A DNA stretch of 64,000 bases from Raphanus sativus (taxonomy: Eukaryota > Streptophyta > Magnoliopsida > Brassicales > Brassicaceae): NCBI RefSeq assembly GCF_000801105.2, contig NC_079515.1:6448001-6512000 (forward strand), read 5' to 3'. Position numbers and translations under genes: made by a program. Under the pieces are notes generated by a model, which made no database searches, had not been told where the DNA came from, and was given only the letters and a program-made list of their open reading frames with translations. This document shows, piece after piece, positions 27,191 through 39,197 of the stretch. Each line of letters starts with the position of its first letter. The first letter of the stretch is position 1.

Positions 27191-29067
27191 CTTGATTTAC
27201 TTATGCTTGGAGTTGGACCTGGTGTAACGTGAGAGGAAACTCAAAACTTTCTCATCAGAACTGAGTTTAAACAAGAGAAATGTGCTGTTTTAAAGACATT
27301 TTTACGTGGAAATAAGATAAGTTGGGGAAGCTAGTTTTTTATTTATTTTTTACAAGGAAATGAACTAATTAAGAGTGAGATGGTGACCACTTTCCTGTGG
27401 TTGAGTATTACCGAGGCTAAGTCCAGACCGATATCCGAACGTGTTGGTTTAGGTTTTGGAGTTAATGACAAACTGAGTATCAGTGGAGTGAGCTTACTTG
27501 TCGAGCTCTCCTTTGTTAGGTGTTCTGTACATCTGTGAGTCTGTGACCTGTAAAGGTATTATGGAATTATTTATTAGTCTTCTTAACTCTTAAGAGTTTA
27601 TATCGTCCGTCCGTTTTGAACTTTTGATTAATATGGAAATAAGGTTGGTTAACTTTTAGGGAGATGTCTTTATATAAAAATAGAAGTTAACTATCAGTGC
27701 GCTGCCTGCAAAACCTTACTTCATAAAGTCTGCTTTCAATTTTTGTATTGTTTGTAACGTGTTAATTAATTGTTATTTATGGAAAATGAGTTATAATGTT
27801 GATACATTCAGTCTGGTGTCTGGATGCATTGATGGTGCTCATCTCCACTTCTCTATGATGACATTCACTAGGCAGAAAGCAAAACAACAATCGCTAAAGT
27901 CATGATGATTGGACAAGTTTGGTCATTGGCGATTGACAAGTGTTTTCAGAATATGTAATGTGTTTTTCTAACTTTGTTATTGGCAAAAACAAAAACAAAA
28001 TTGTGCATGGGATTTAGATTTATAATACTTTTGTTGCCAAGGGAGACCAAACCTAATTTTTTAGACCAACTACGTTACGTATTAGTTTACATTTACTTTT
28101 TTGAAAGAATTTATAAGATCTTCAATGCTAACCTGCAGTGCAGGCTTTTGAAGACCTACACCAGCTATACAAGAAAGATGGAGATTTACATTCCGAACTT
28201 CCTACGTTCAACGTGCAGAAAATTCATATCGTTGGAATCATTTCACCTGCAGAAATAGTCAAATTCTATACAAATACTTCGTACGAATCTTTTAAAAGGA
28301 AACTATGGAATCTTTGATATTTTTGTAACATTAAAAAGAACAACTTTTGATAAATAAAATTCAGTACTACTTGATAGTTGATACTAATGTTTACTCCAAA
28401 ATGATTTTATGGAGCCGATACCACATTACCATGAGCCCCAAAATCTAAGTTTATTTTTCTCTCGGCCCATTTAGCTGTAAACCGAAAATGAGAAAGATCA
28501 TTCTGAAGCTAAAGGTCACAGCTTCAACAACATTCCAGATGGGAATGAATTGAGATATGAGCCTATCCATCGTTATCCTATCCACAGAGGTCTGAAAACA
28601 ACGTGGACACACGTCAGAGAGATCTCTACTACGACTCTGATGACTCATCACGCCCTATTTTTATTACTGCAAGCTCTTTGCATGCACTTTTTATATTCTT
28701 ATCGTGATTCAGAACCGGTCCATTTATGATTCTCACTATTACTATTATTTCTTAGTAGTAACAAAAAGATTGTGACCGAAAGATATCTTAAAGATAAGAG
28801 AGAAAAAAAGAAAAGACAGAATATTACGTAAGCTTTAAGGTACTACGGTAACACAGTTACTTAATCACAGGAATATAAAATGACAGAACATGTGGAGATT
28901 ATCTAAAAACCTATCGGAAAAGGTGAGGTACGATTCACTTGTTCTTAATTCTCTTTTACGAGTTATCCTTCAAAGGATTAGCTCTTGTGATGTTAAAAGA
29001 AGCTCTTCGACTCTGTTTATGTTTTGATCACTCTTAACTAGAGAGGGATATACATAGAGAGTTAAAG
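27191..29067. other. Spacer between the CC-like gene and the dynein light chain
   Basis: About 1.9 kb without a gene I can support. It includes the promoter of the minus-strand CC-like gene (27191-27600). A 66-codon minus-strand ORF at 28451-28651 (MMSHQSRSRDLSDVCPRCFQ...) has a hydrophobic tail but no known family. An ORF at 27974-28258 is likely random. Confidence 0.45.
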
Positions 29068-29425
29068 ATGCTAGAAGGGAAAGCGAAGGTGGAAGATACA
29101 GATATGCCAGTGAAGATGCAAATGAAAGCATTGAACATTGCTTCTCAATCTCTCGATCTTTTTGATGTCTCTGATTGTCAATCTATCGCTGCTCACATCA
29201 AGAAGGTTATTATAGCTTTTTAGCTCTCCGTGAGTCTTGTTTCTTCTTCTCTGGCTCATATTTTTTTTTTGTCTAAATCAGGAGTTTGATGAGAGATACG
29301 GAAGTTGGTGGCAATGTGTGGTGGGATCAAACTTTGGGTGTTTCTTCACACATTCTAAAGGAACTTTCATCTATTTCCATTTGGGAACCCTCAACTTCCT
29401 CATCTTCAAAGGAGCCACTCTTTAG
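29068..29425 (+). CDS. Dynein light chain type 1 (LC8-like)
   Basis: LC8-family dimerisation hub protein. Flowering plants lack dynein heavy chains, so it serves other partners. Two exons, 29068-29205 and 29282-29425, give 93 residues. Exon 1 reads MLEGKAKVEDTDMPVKMQMK, then ALNIASQSLDLFDVSDCQSIAAHIKK. Exon 2 reads EFDERYGSWWQCVVGSNFGC, then FFTHSKGTFIYFHLG and FLIFKG. These are the LC8 helix 1/2 and beta-strand signatures. The position before ROPGEF13 matches At3g16120. Two overlapping ORFs in exon 2 exist; the intron phase selects the frame ending at 29425. Confidence 0.92.
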
Positions 29426-30126
29426 TTTCTTAATAATTAACACCCATGTTTTATATTTTTCTTTGTTCTTCTAAACTGAGAAGTAGCTTTTGTTTGTGTA
29501 TGAAGCTATAGTTTTGTTTTTTCTCTTTTCCTTTCTGTAATAGATAATGTTTTTCATGTAAATTGTGAGATCATGTATCTGTATAATATGGATTTTGAGA
29601 TTAATTAAGAAAATTATATAAAATATTAAAATAATTTAACATAGACGCATGAAAAATGAACTAAATTTAGTACTAGCTAATGATAATACTTTATAGATAC
29701 AACTACACAGCATGCAACGATGCAAAGCTGTACTGTATATACACCACATCATTTTTTGAAAAGCATATGCATAATCATCCTTGAAAAGTGCATCAATGTC
29801 TACGTTTGTGTTTATTGTTTATAAATAGTAAAGTAAAAAAAGTTTAAACACACACACACACACAGCATCTTAAAATATAAACTTCAAGCCTAAATTTGAT
29901 AATATAACTGTAATGATAAATAAATCGGTTAGTTAGTTAATTAGTTAGTAATCTAATGAGGCAAAGAGAGAAAAAGAAAGCCTTCAATCTCAAAAGGCTA
30001 TTCTGGATTTGCCATGCTATTGAGTATTATTATTACAACAAGGTTTCATTAGTTTGTTCTCTTAATTCTCTACAACAACAACATCAAAGAACTCTTTCTC
30101 TGCTGTGTTTTTTCTTGTCTTTCTGT
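29426..30126 (+). promoter_or_regulatory. ROPGEF13 upstream region with TATA box
   Basis: TATAAATA lies at 29820-29827 and an (AC)n run at about 29850-29864. Several short upstream ATGs (near 29913 and 29956) precede the likely start. The one at 29956 is in frame with the gene but encodes an unlikely N-terminus, so it may be 5' leader. Confidence 0.55.
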
Positions 30127-32274
30127 ATGTCTCTCCCGCCTAAAAACTCCTCTTTGTTTCAAGAGAAGAAAACAGAAGGATTCAAAAACAGAGAACCTCT
30201 CCTTAGGTTTAAGAAAATTATGGAAATGGTGAAAGCGGTTGAGAGAGAAGGAAAAGAAAGCTACAAATACGATTTCGAGAACATGAAAGAGAAAAACTCA
30301 TCTTCTCAGAAAGTCAAGAGATGGAACTCTAGTTCTGCCCTGAGAGTTGAAGATCCGGACATTAATGATGACACTGTTTCCAAAAGAACTGCTGTTTCGA
30401 GTGTCCTACCAATGCTCCCATTTCGACCGCCTGAGGCGTGTGAAGCAACCGGTGAAGAATTACAGGAAGAGGCAGGCAAGAAAAAAAACATATGTTTCAA
30501 TGTTTCAAAATAACTTAGACTAATGAGTTTTCTGGTTTCTTGGGCAACAAGCTAGACTATAATGAGATTTCTTGCGATCTACGTTAGACAAAACTCATGT
30601 TACTACATTTATATGTGTTACAGAAAGGGAACAGATGAAAGAAAGGTTTGCGAAATTGCTTCTAGGAGAAGACATGTCAGGAGGAGGCAAAGGTGTTTCA
30701 TCAGCACTGGCGTTATCAAACGCAGTCACAAATCTTTCAGCATCAGCGTTTGGAGAGCAACGGCGTTTAGAGCCAATGCCAGAGGATAGAAAAGAAAGGT
30801 GGAGAAGAGAAATCGGATGGCTTCTCTCCGTTACTGATCATATAGTTGAGTTCTCTCCGACACAACAAACAAACAAGGACGGTTCTTCCATTGAGGTAAT
30901 GACTACAAGACAGAGAGCAGATCTTGTCTTCAACATCCCTGCTCTTAAGCAACTCGATGTGATGCTCACAGTAAGTCAAATTTAAAAAAAAAAAACCATT
31001 TTCTGATTCATTGCATCCGCATCAAAAACACACAAGATCTAAGGTTGTTGTTATGTTGTAGGATTGTCTTGATAAATTCAAGGATCAGGATGAGTTCTAT
31101 TACGTCACAACCGAGTCTTTAAACAGGAAGGACGATAAATGGTGGCTACCAACAGTGAAAGTTCCACCTATAGGCTTATCCGAAACGTCGAAAAGGTTTC
31201 TACTGACTCAGAAAGAGTGTGTGAGCCAAGTGCTTAAATCAGCATTGGCCATAAACGCTGAAGTTCTGTCTCAAATGGAGATCCCTGAGAGTTACATAGA
31301 CTCACTTCCTAAGGTATATTAATAAACCCTAAACACTTAAGCACTAAGAGCCTCTTTTTGATTATGTATCTTTATCAATGCCTTCTTTTTTTTTTTTTGA
31401 ATTTTTACAGAATGGGAAAGCTAGTCTTGGAGACATGATCTATAGAATGATAACATTAGACATGTTTGATGTGGAGAGGTTCCTTCTTGAAATGGACTTA
31501 TCATCTGAGCACAAGGTTCTTGATCTTAAGGACAAAATCGAAGCTTCGGTTGTGATATGGAAGAGAAAGATAGTTCAGAAAGACAACAACAAGTCTTCGT
31601 CTCCGTTTAGTACTAATCTGAGTATGGAGAAGAGACAACTGCTAGAAGAAAGAGCACAAACCATCTTGCTTCTTATCAAACTAAGATTCCCAGGAATCTC
31701 TCAATCCACACTTGACATCAGCAAGATACAATTTAACAAAGTAATCAATCAAAAAAACATGTGCTCAAATAACATTAGGAGTTTACTTGTTTATGTTCTG
31801 TCTTTAAGACTCTTAAACAAGTGTTTTTTTGTTTTGTAGGATATAGGATTAGCTATAATGGAGAGTTATTCAAGAGTTCTTGAAAGCTTGGCGCACACGG
31901 TATTGTCAAGAATAGAAGATGTCCTTGTAGCTGATCAGCTAACTAAGGACCCTGAAAGCTTGCTTTGTAAGAGATATATAGTGAAGGAAACAGAGAGTCC
32001 TATGAAGGAAGAAGAAGAAGAAGAAGAAGAAGAAGAAGAAGAAGAAAGAAACTTTTGTCTTTTAGAGGAGAGACCGGTTAAACAGAAGGCTCTCATCTCA
32101 CTGTCAGAGGTAATGCAATGGGATATGGAAGACAAGAACGATACACCATTGAAAGAATCAGGCAAGAAACTAATGAGCAGAGTGTCAACCATGATCATGG
32201 CTGCTAACAACAAGAAGAGTACTTCTTATCTTGAATCTCTTGGAACCGCAAGGAGTCCAACCGCAGGGCAATAA
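30127..32274 (+). CDS. ROPGEF13: RopGEF with PRONE domain
   Basis: Plant-specific guanine-nucleotide exchange factor that activates ROP/RAC small GTPases in polar growth. Exons 30127-30475, 30624-30970, 31062-31313, 31411-31740 and 31840-32274 join in frame to 570 residues; starting at 30220 or 30226 would give slightly shorter forms. The PRONE domain begins in exon 2 ([20 protein letters not shown]) and includes [31 protein letters not shown] and [15 protein letters not shown]. The C-terminal tail has an acidic run of about 13 Glu from (GAA)n, a linker and a [12 protein letters not shown] end. Exon 1 seems to end at a GC donor (CAG/GCAAG at 30475/30476): it preserves the [13 protein letters not shown] junction, whereas the nearest phase-compatible GT donor at 30452 would drop several residues. 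The neighbours support At3g16130. Confidence 0.9.
32008..32046 (+). repeat. (GAA)13 microsatellite coding for a Glu run
   Basis: Thirteen uninterrupted GAA triplets in the last exon of the RopGEF gene encode a poly-Glu tract in the variable C-terminal tail, outside the PRONE domain. A pure triplet repeat of this length is likely to vary in length between accessions without breaking the frame. Confidence 0.95.
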
Positions 32275-32432
32275 TCTTGAGATTTGTAAAATTAGGAAAA
32301 GGAAATGTAACAGAGAAACAGAATATACAATAAAATCAAAATCACTTAAAAGAGTTTGCGGTATTGAGAAATGTTTATGGGATTATAAAGAGGGGGAAAG
32401 AAGGTAACAAAACATATGCATGAAAATCTAAA

Positions 32433-33144
32433 TCAGAGTTTGCCGCGAGGACCGAGCTTAGGCTTCTCCTGAGGACCTCTCTTGATGGGAAGAACATCTC
32501 CGGTGGAGGAAGCGCTGACATAAGTAAGCAAAGATCCTCCTCCGATGATCAAGAACTTGAGGAGCAATCCTCTCTTTGTGAATGGTGCAGCGAATGTCTC
32601 AAAGAACTTGCTCTACAAGTAAGCAATCAAGAAGATAAAATCTTTCACAACACTTCTTTCGAAGTATAAAAAATATATTTAGGGTTTTGAGATTAATAAA
32701 CCTGAAGAGGGTTGTAAGGAGAAGGAGCATCAGAGCCGTAGAGATCCCATTGACCTGTTGTGTTTCCCAAGTCTTCTAAATCAAAGTAGACACTTTTGTC
32801 ACCATACTTAGCCACCACACCACCAGACCTAGTAAAGATGAAGAACAACCTCAGACTAGTTGATTACACAAGAGATGAAAAATGCCAATCATGTATATAT
32901 ATTTATTTATTTTATTAATCCGGAAGAGTTCAGACCAGGCTCTAATCTATCTCTAGCATTTTCAATAGTATTTTTAACCTAAGTTAGTAGATAAATAAAG
33001 AGGTTTGGTTTACCGAATTGATTTGGTTTTGATGCTTAAGCGGGAAGGCTTGAAGGAGAGCTTGGCTCCGGCGAGTGAGCTGCCGCCAAGACCTTTTACG
33101 GCGACGGATGGTTTCACGGCGGCGACGGTTGCAAGAGACGCCAT
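32433..33144 (-). CDS. PSAH1: Photosystem I reaction centre subunit VI (PSI-H)
   Basis: PSI-H is a thylakoid membrane subunit that forms the docking site for LHCII during state transitions. Exons 33144-33014, 32828-32702 and 32612-32433 give 145 residues, the family length. Exon 1 is the chloroplast transit peptide ([20 protein letters not shown]). The mature part has [20 protein letters not shown] and [16 protein letters not shown]. It continues with a hydrophobic span ([20 protein letters not shown]) and ends GPRGKL. The upstream region has a G-box CACGTG at 33306-33311, fitting light control. It faces ROPGEF13 tail to tail, with 158 bases between stop codons, as At3g16140 does. Confidence 0.95.
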
Positions 33145-34908
33145 GAGGTTTGATCACTATTCTCTGTTGTTGTGGCTAACAATGGGTGATTAAGAATTTG
33201 TTTGAAGAGATAGCCTTTACTCAAAATGAGTGGATTTTTATCTTAGTCTGACGTGGCAAACTGAGAACTCTTCTTGAAAATTTGCTTATGCCAATTGGGA
33301 TATGCCACGTGGAATTTAGTAAAGATAATGCTATCTTCTAAGCTCTAACTGAAAGTAGTTCATGACTTCTTGTTTGGAAGCTGGGCAGTTTATAGGTTTT
33401 GTTTAGCTCCCTTGTTTTATTTTTATTTTGGAAAAGGCCCAAATACGTTTGCGGTTTATGTAAAAAATCCAGCTGGTCGCAAGTTTATTGAACTATCAGT
33501 TTATTCTGGGCTATGAATGATCTTGATCTAGGGGTGGGTGCAAGAGGAGTTTTTTTTACATATATTTGAAATTTGACTTGCATTAAACAAGTAATCTATT
33601 CTATTAAAACAAAACATTATTTATTGATAAATGTTATACACAACAATATACTTTATTTAAGAGATTATTTTATCAAATTAAATTAATAATAAACACAAAT
33701 ATGATTACAAAAAAAATTCAAATATAAAAACTAAAATCTTCAAAAAAATAAAAATAAAAATATATCCGCCCTTTAAAAAAATGGATCAGGATCTAATAAA
33801 TTTTTAAATTGTATTTGACTTGTTAAACACGGATATTTATTATTTCAGATACTTGTCTAAAATATGTTACTGGCGATTTATTTATCTCGTTCGATTACTT
33901 AACACTTTCATGTATGTACGGATTATTTAGATATATTTTCAAGTGTAAGAATTACTTGGTAGTTAGTATTCTATCAGAAATTAAAAACTATAAAAGTTTG
34001 TTTTGTTTACTCAACTTAAAAAAGACATGAGAGTTATTTCAAATAAAAAATTTATACCAATTATAAAAAAAAGAAGAAGGAACAAAATACATAATCATTT
34101 CGATATAAAGTATTGTTTACTTCTTACAATAAAAAATATATTTTTAAGGCTTTTATTTTTATGGTCTAATTATCACTTTTCAGTCGGGAAACAAGTAAAG
34201 ACAAATCGTTAATTTTTTTAAAGATACTTGTTATTTATCTTGTACTTACAGGTCTTGCAAATAGTAGAACTCAATGATTTGATATTTGATTTGACAACAA
34301 CACATATTTGTAAAATCAAAACGAATACGGATCAAATAACGGCTATAAAGCAACTAATGAGTATTTGTGTCCAGTCTTATCTTGATATCGAGAAAATATT
34401 ATAAATCAAAACATAAATACTGGCATTACCTCAAAAATGTAAATGACACTGTGTCAAAGTTGGCTTATGTGATTGGCATGGTGAAGGAAAATTGATTTTT
34501 GTTTCTGCAAATTTTGACAAGCTTTCTGTCACGATCTATTTCTAGCGGATGTACTAGGTGGAAAATTGCTTTCTAAGTCGATATCGGCGTATCGCATGTA
34601 TACATTTCATCTGAACACAACTCTAAAATCTATTTTTCAATTTAAATAGAGCATGCATTATTAACCTCCACTTGATTTATGGTGGCCGAATAGTAAGAGA
34701 CGTCCATGTGTTTTAAGACTTTCGCGAACTAAACACAACTAAGCAACTTTAAGTTATGTTTTTTATATAATAATCAATCAACTATTGATGCACCTAACTA
34801 ACTATATCATTTTCATGCGGTCTCGAGTAGATATTTCTGCTGATAAACAATGGTGTGATTTTTGTTCTTTATTTTCAGAATATTTTATTCATTTTGTAGT
34901 TAATCACA
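33145..34908. other. PSAH promoter and AT-rich repeat-derived spacer
   Basis: The first 200 bases are the PSAH promoter (G-box at 33306). Beyond about 33.5 kb the DNA is AT-rich with fragments such as TCCGCCCTTTAAA at about 33766, which resembles the hairpin block of the Helitron ends elsewhere in the window. It has no clear terminus. No gene is seen. Confidence 0.5.
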
Positions 34909-35155
34909 TACTCCCTCTGTTCTGTTTTATATGTCGTTTCAGAACTTGTCACACAGATTTAGGAAGCTAACAAAATATCCACTCTACCCTTTTCTATAAG
35001 TTAATTAACTATAACTCATCATTACGATACTTCAGAATAAAAGGGTAAAACAAGTCATTTCGAGTTATTTTTTTGCTTGGATTTCTGGGAACGACAGATA
35101 TTAAAAAACAAAATAAAAAGTCCAGAACGTCATTTATAAAAGAACGGAGGGAGTA
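34909..35155. mobile_element. Stowaway-type MITE
   Basis: It begins TACTCCCTCTGTTCTGTTTTA and ends AAGAACGGAGGGAGTA. The ends are inverted repeats of about 17 bases with the CTCCCTCYGT motif typical of plant Tc1/mariner-derived MITEs, and a TA target duplication. Length is 247 bp with no coding capacity. Confidence 0.8.
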
Positions 35156-35595
35156 ATAAAGACGACAGAGGTGGGATCTTCAAAACATCGAGGACAAGAT
35201 CCCACGAGAGTGGGGGATCTAATTGAATTGACCCCTAAGACATGGGAGATGCAAACAAAAGAGGGAAGAGAAGAGACGTCTTCTAATTGGAGTTTGTCAC
35301 GTGGCGGAATCTATTGGAATCCACAACTCAAGTAACTAGGCTCTGTCCTTTCACACATGAAATAGAAAAATCATGGAGATTCCAAATCTGTGGAGAGAGA
35401 AGAGAAATGTGACTAGCCACCAATAAACTAGACACAAATCCTGAGGTAAACAACCATTCCTTTGTGTACATGATCCTGCTAATTGCCAGCAAGTGCGTGC
35501 AACGTCTACTTTCCAACTCCATCTTCAGATTAACCAACACTTGCATGCCCTTTATTTTTTAGTGATGTTCAGTATTACTACATGTTACTACTTAA
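35156..35595. other. Spacer between two MITEs
   Basis: About 440 bases, less AT-rich than the surroundings, with CACGTG near 35299 and a GATCCCAC / GTGGGATC-like inverted pair near 35172-35206. A 72-codon minus-strand ORF at 35328-35546 has no recognisable family. No known microRNA sequence was recognised. Confidence 0.4.
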
Positions 35596-35820
35596 TACTC
35601 CCTCCGTTTCTTTTATATAATGTTAAGAAAATATTTTTATCTCGATTTGTATGATATTAAAATATTAAAAATAATATGTATTTTCTGATTGTTTAGAATA
35701 GTAATGATGAATTAGTTTAGTTACTTTTTTGTTGTAATCAAATGATTTTAACAAAAATAAACTTTTTCTTAATTTGTGTATTTATCCTAGAATATCATAT
35801 AAAAAGAAACATAGGGAGTA
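35596..35820. mobile_element. Second Stowaway-type MITE
   Basis: It runs from TACTCCCTCCGTTTCTTTTATA to TATAAAAAGAAACATAGGGAGTA. The terminal inverted repeats are good for about 20 bases with two mismatches and TA at both edges. Length is 225 bp, non-coding. Confidence 0.8.
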
Positions 35821-37060
35821 ATATACAATGTCAATTTTTGTCTTTTACAATGAATATAACTTTGAACTATTTATAAAATCATAGTAAAATAAACATATAA
35901 GTCTTTTTCCTTACAATTTTGGTATCTTTGTGTGTTTATGTAGTATTGTTCCTATGCAGATGTATCTGATGCTTCTACATGAATTTTATAAAACATTATT
36001 TGATTTCTTATGATCATGCGATTCTGAACATAATTAATAAACAAAACTTATTGTATATGTGGTGTTTTCGATATTTCATTCATAGAAGTTGTATTAAATT
36101 TGATGAAATATAATATAGTAAACCATAAGGGTTACCAAAATATAGTGCCATCAATAGTTTCTCGTGGTTAAGAGAACATTATTGTTCCAACCCTACTCTA
36201 TTTTTATTCCAAATTTCATTTTAGAGTAAACTCTTCTCTAACCTTCATTTCATATTCAACTTCAAAATGGAGTAATGGCTAGAGTTACCTCATTATTTCA
36301 TTTTGTAGTTAAACTCTTTTATTTATGGAATTATCCTTTTAATTCTGAATAATTTTGTTTCATACTTAAATAATATTTAAAATTACACAATAACGAAAAA
36401 AATATTCCACAAATATTATTTAATAATTTTACATAAAATTCATAAATTAACAAAAATCAAAACTAAGCATTATTAATATAAAATAAAATAAATAATTTAA
36501 TAATTTCGTTAAAATTGCTACCAAAATCAGTAAAATAAATGTTCTTTTAATTCATAATTTTGTTTTTAAATTGGAAAAAATTCATATGATGAAAATTGCA
36601 CCAATTTAAGTTAGAAGATAATCTCTCTCTGTAGAAATTGAAATTGCAAAAACAAAAAAATGTCCTATTTTAGAATGTTTTTGTTCGATTTAGAAAAAAA
36701 ACAAAATATCATTATTCATTAAAAATAAATTAGTTGATCATTTGTGGAAAAATATTCTAATGCTCATTACTAAAAAAATATATGGTATCTTATATTTTTT
36801 TTATGATTTAATTGTATTTAATAAAATATATTTTATGGAAGTTTTGTAGACATAAAATAGTTGGATTAGTTGTTAAACTTTTATAAGTTGAAAATATTAC
36901 TAAAAATTATTAACTAAATAAAAAAAGTTTTGGAAATATATTATTTAGAGTAAAAAGTGGAATAATATATTGGAATAAAACTCAACTCTATTTTATAGTT
37001 ACACCATTTTGAAATAAAATGAAGTAATACACAGGAAATGTTCTGGATAGGCTGGAAAAA
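35821..37060. other. AT-rich repeat-derived spacer
   Basis: Very AT-rich. Phrases such as ACTCTATTTTTATTCCAAATTTCATTTTAGAG (about 36194) and their near reverse complements recur at 36.2-36.4 kb and 36.95-37.03 kb. This suggests a foldback or MITE-like element of about 0.85 kb, but no clean ends were found. No gene. Confidence 0.4.
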
Positions 37061-37755
37061 AAATTGATACATCTTTAACCTGGATGTGAATCCAATGGAC
37101 ACTTTAAAATTGGCAGAAACGGAATCTAGTATGTGGGCAGCGGCTCAAGAACTAGATGTAAGAAGTACTATGAGCCCTCTGTCCCACACATCTAACCAGC
37201 TCTCCCCCGCAGAGCTGGGCGCCGGGGACCTGGATGCACCGCCACAAGCTATTCAACAAAACACAATTCCAGGGAGAGGGTGTTTTACAGATGGATCGTG
37301 GAAGGACAAAGATGTTTTCTCGGGACAAGGCTGGTATAGCACCTTGGAAAGCTTTGAGGGACTAATGGGGGCGCAAAATGTTTGAGCCAGTATATCACCC
37401 CTACACTCTGAGGTGGAGTTTTTAATTTGGGCAATGGAGTGTATGAAAAACTTACGACAGTTTCAGGTTACGTTTGCAACGGATTGTTCTCAGTTGGTGA
37501 AGATGGTTTCGGAACCAGAGGAGTGGCCAGCGTTCGCAAGTTATCTGGAGGATATAAAGAGTCTACAAAGCAGTTTCTATAACTCACAGCTCATTTATAT
37601 ACCACGAACGGAAAATTCAAGGACGGATCGTTTAGCACGTAGTGCCAGACAACAATCGTCTTTCGTCGTTCACATTGATGCAGAGCTACCGGTTTGGTGT
37701 GCATAGTCTATATGAGTCTGTGTATTTGATGAAAAAAAAAAAATTGATACATCTT
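37061..37755 (+). mobile_element. 5'-truncated LINE copy with target-site duplication
   Basis: AAATTGATACATCTT is present at 37061-37075 and again at 37741-37755, bracketing a segment that ends in about 11 A residues. Between them is the C-terminal RNase H-like domain of a plant LINE pol gene: CFTDGSWKDKDVFSGQGW, then TEVEF-like SEVEFLIWAMECM, FATDCSQLVKMV and IPRTENSRTDRLARSAR. A stop codon at 37382-37384 (GVQNV-type position followed by TGA) breaks the frame. The clean duplication and tail show this as a single, fairly recent, dead-on-arrival insertion. Confidence 0.88.
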
Positions 37756-39060
37756 AGCGGAAAAATTATGATGAATGCAAACGCCCGAATACGATTAAGT
37801 TATAGTTTGAACTTTGGTATAACACTAATTTTTCTGATAAACCCTGTCGAGTTGGACCTAAATAATCGACAAGATAGACTTTACAGATAATCTTGAGCAA
37901 AGACGGTTTGACGTTGATTAACATAACGTTGACGATAAACATAGGGAAAGTGGGAAACACGGGTGAAGAAAGGCTGTTGTTCAAACAAATTGGGAAATTG
38001 CGTTCCAAGTTGGAGTTTAAAATTTTATTTCACAACTTTTTTGTTTGCTAAAAACAAATAGTAATGAAATAAAATAGTTTATTTCACAACTTGTGTGAAA
38101 CTTAGTTATTTCTCTGAAACAGATTTTAGTAGTATTAAATATTGATCCATGTTGGGCACTTAGGTAGAATATATTAACATTTAGACCAAAATTAAAGATA
38201 CTAAGAATAGTAAGACAAAACGAAAACAATACTAAAAATGCATACAATGCCGCCTTAGTATGAGGCTGGTCAATACAACCGTGCCAGGAATTTCCAAAAT
38301 TCAGTATTTAAAAAAGAAATTTGTTAAAATATAAAATTAAATTTTAAATTAGATCGTGTTATGATATAAGATACTTTCAGATATTTTTTAAAGAAAATAG
38401 TTAATTTGTTCAGAAATAATTTGAATAATTTAAATAATATTTTTAAATTTCAAATTATAAATAATATTTTTAAATTAAAATTTAATAATTATTTGATCTA
38501 ACATTGACTTTTTGCCAAATAGTCCCTGACTCTCTTTGGTTTATGGCTCCGGAAGGAACTCGTCCCCTTGTGTAAAATTTCATGTTATCAATTTAATCCA
38601 ATAGATGACAAAAAAAAGCCATGGCTCTCTTCAGGCATGTAATAAAAGCTCTGAATGATGCGGAAGCCAGCTTAAGAATTTCGAGTTCCGAGGAAAAATA
38701 TTGTTAATAATATTACTACGAGTGATGTCATAAAATAAAATCAAACTATTCTTGTTTTCATTGTTCTTTATCAAGAAAAAAATCTTGTTTTCGTAGTATC
38801 TACTCTATCTTTTTGGTGGTGAATTTGGTTTGGTTAAAAGTATATGATTCATAAATAAATGAAAACTAGAAAAAACAAATATGAAATGTATTTTCTTTTT
38901 TGAAAAAATAACAAACAAAATAAGAGATACTGAGAAAATTAAGAGCTGGACGCAATTAAAAAAGGATTACTTAACAATTAAAAACGTAAACTGATAAACA
39001 CAATGAGCAGATGCTGACGCCACTCTCTTAAATGTGGGTCATCCTTTCTTCGCAAGGGCC
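37756..39060. other. Spacer upstream of ASPGB1
   Basis: AT-rich sequence with no supported gene. Minus-strand ORFs at 37766-38008 and 38017-38247 lack any family features. Confidence 0.45.
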
Positions 39061-39068
39061 TATATAAA
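39061..39068 (+). promoter_or_regulatory. TATA box of ASPGB1
   Basis: TATATAAA lies 130 bases before the start codon at 39198, a suitable distance for a TATA element and a roughly 100-base leader. Confidence 0.65.
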
Positions 39069-39197
39069 GGATCCCATGCGACTCTCTCCTTCTCCCATCA
39101 AATTTAGTTTAATCTAATAAAACTGTGTGATAGATACATTCTGAAACACATAGAGCGATATTGAAAGAAAGAAAGAAAAGAGATAATAATATCAATA

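Noticed and set aside
28451..28651. 66-codon minus-strand ORF as a small gene
   Set aside because: No family recognised and no supporting promoter or synteny; mentioned only within the spacer entry.
29956..30126. Upstream in-frame ATG of the RopGEF gene
   Set aside because: The N-terminus it adds (RQREKKKAFNLKRLFWICHA, then a Tyr run) looks like translated leader, and it lies early after the TATA box. I chose 30127 but cannot exclude 30220 or 30226.
35156..35595. Possible microRNA precursor or small gene between two MITEs
   Set aside because: No known mature miRNA and no long stable stem seen; the minus-strand ORF has no family features.
36150..37050. Possible foldback element with ACTCTATTTTTATTCC ends
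   Set aside because: Reverse-complement similarity is clear only in short AT-rich phrases; no target duplication or sharp ends found.
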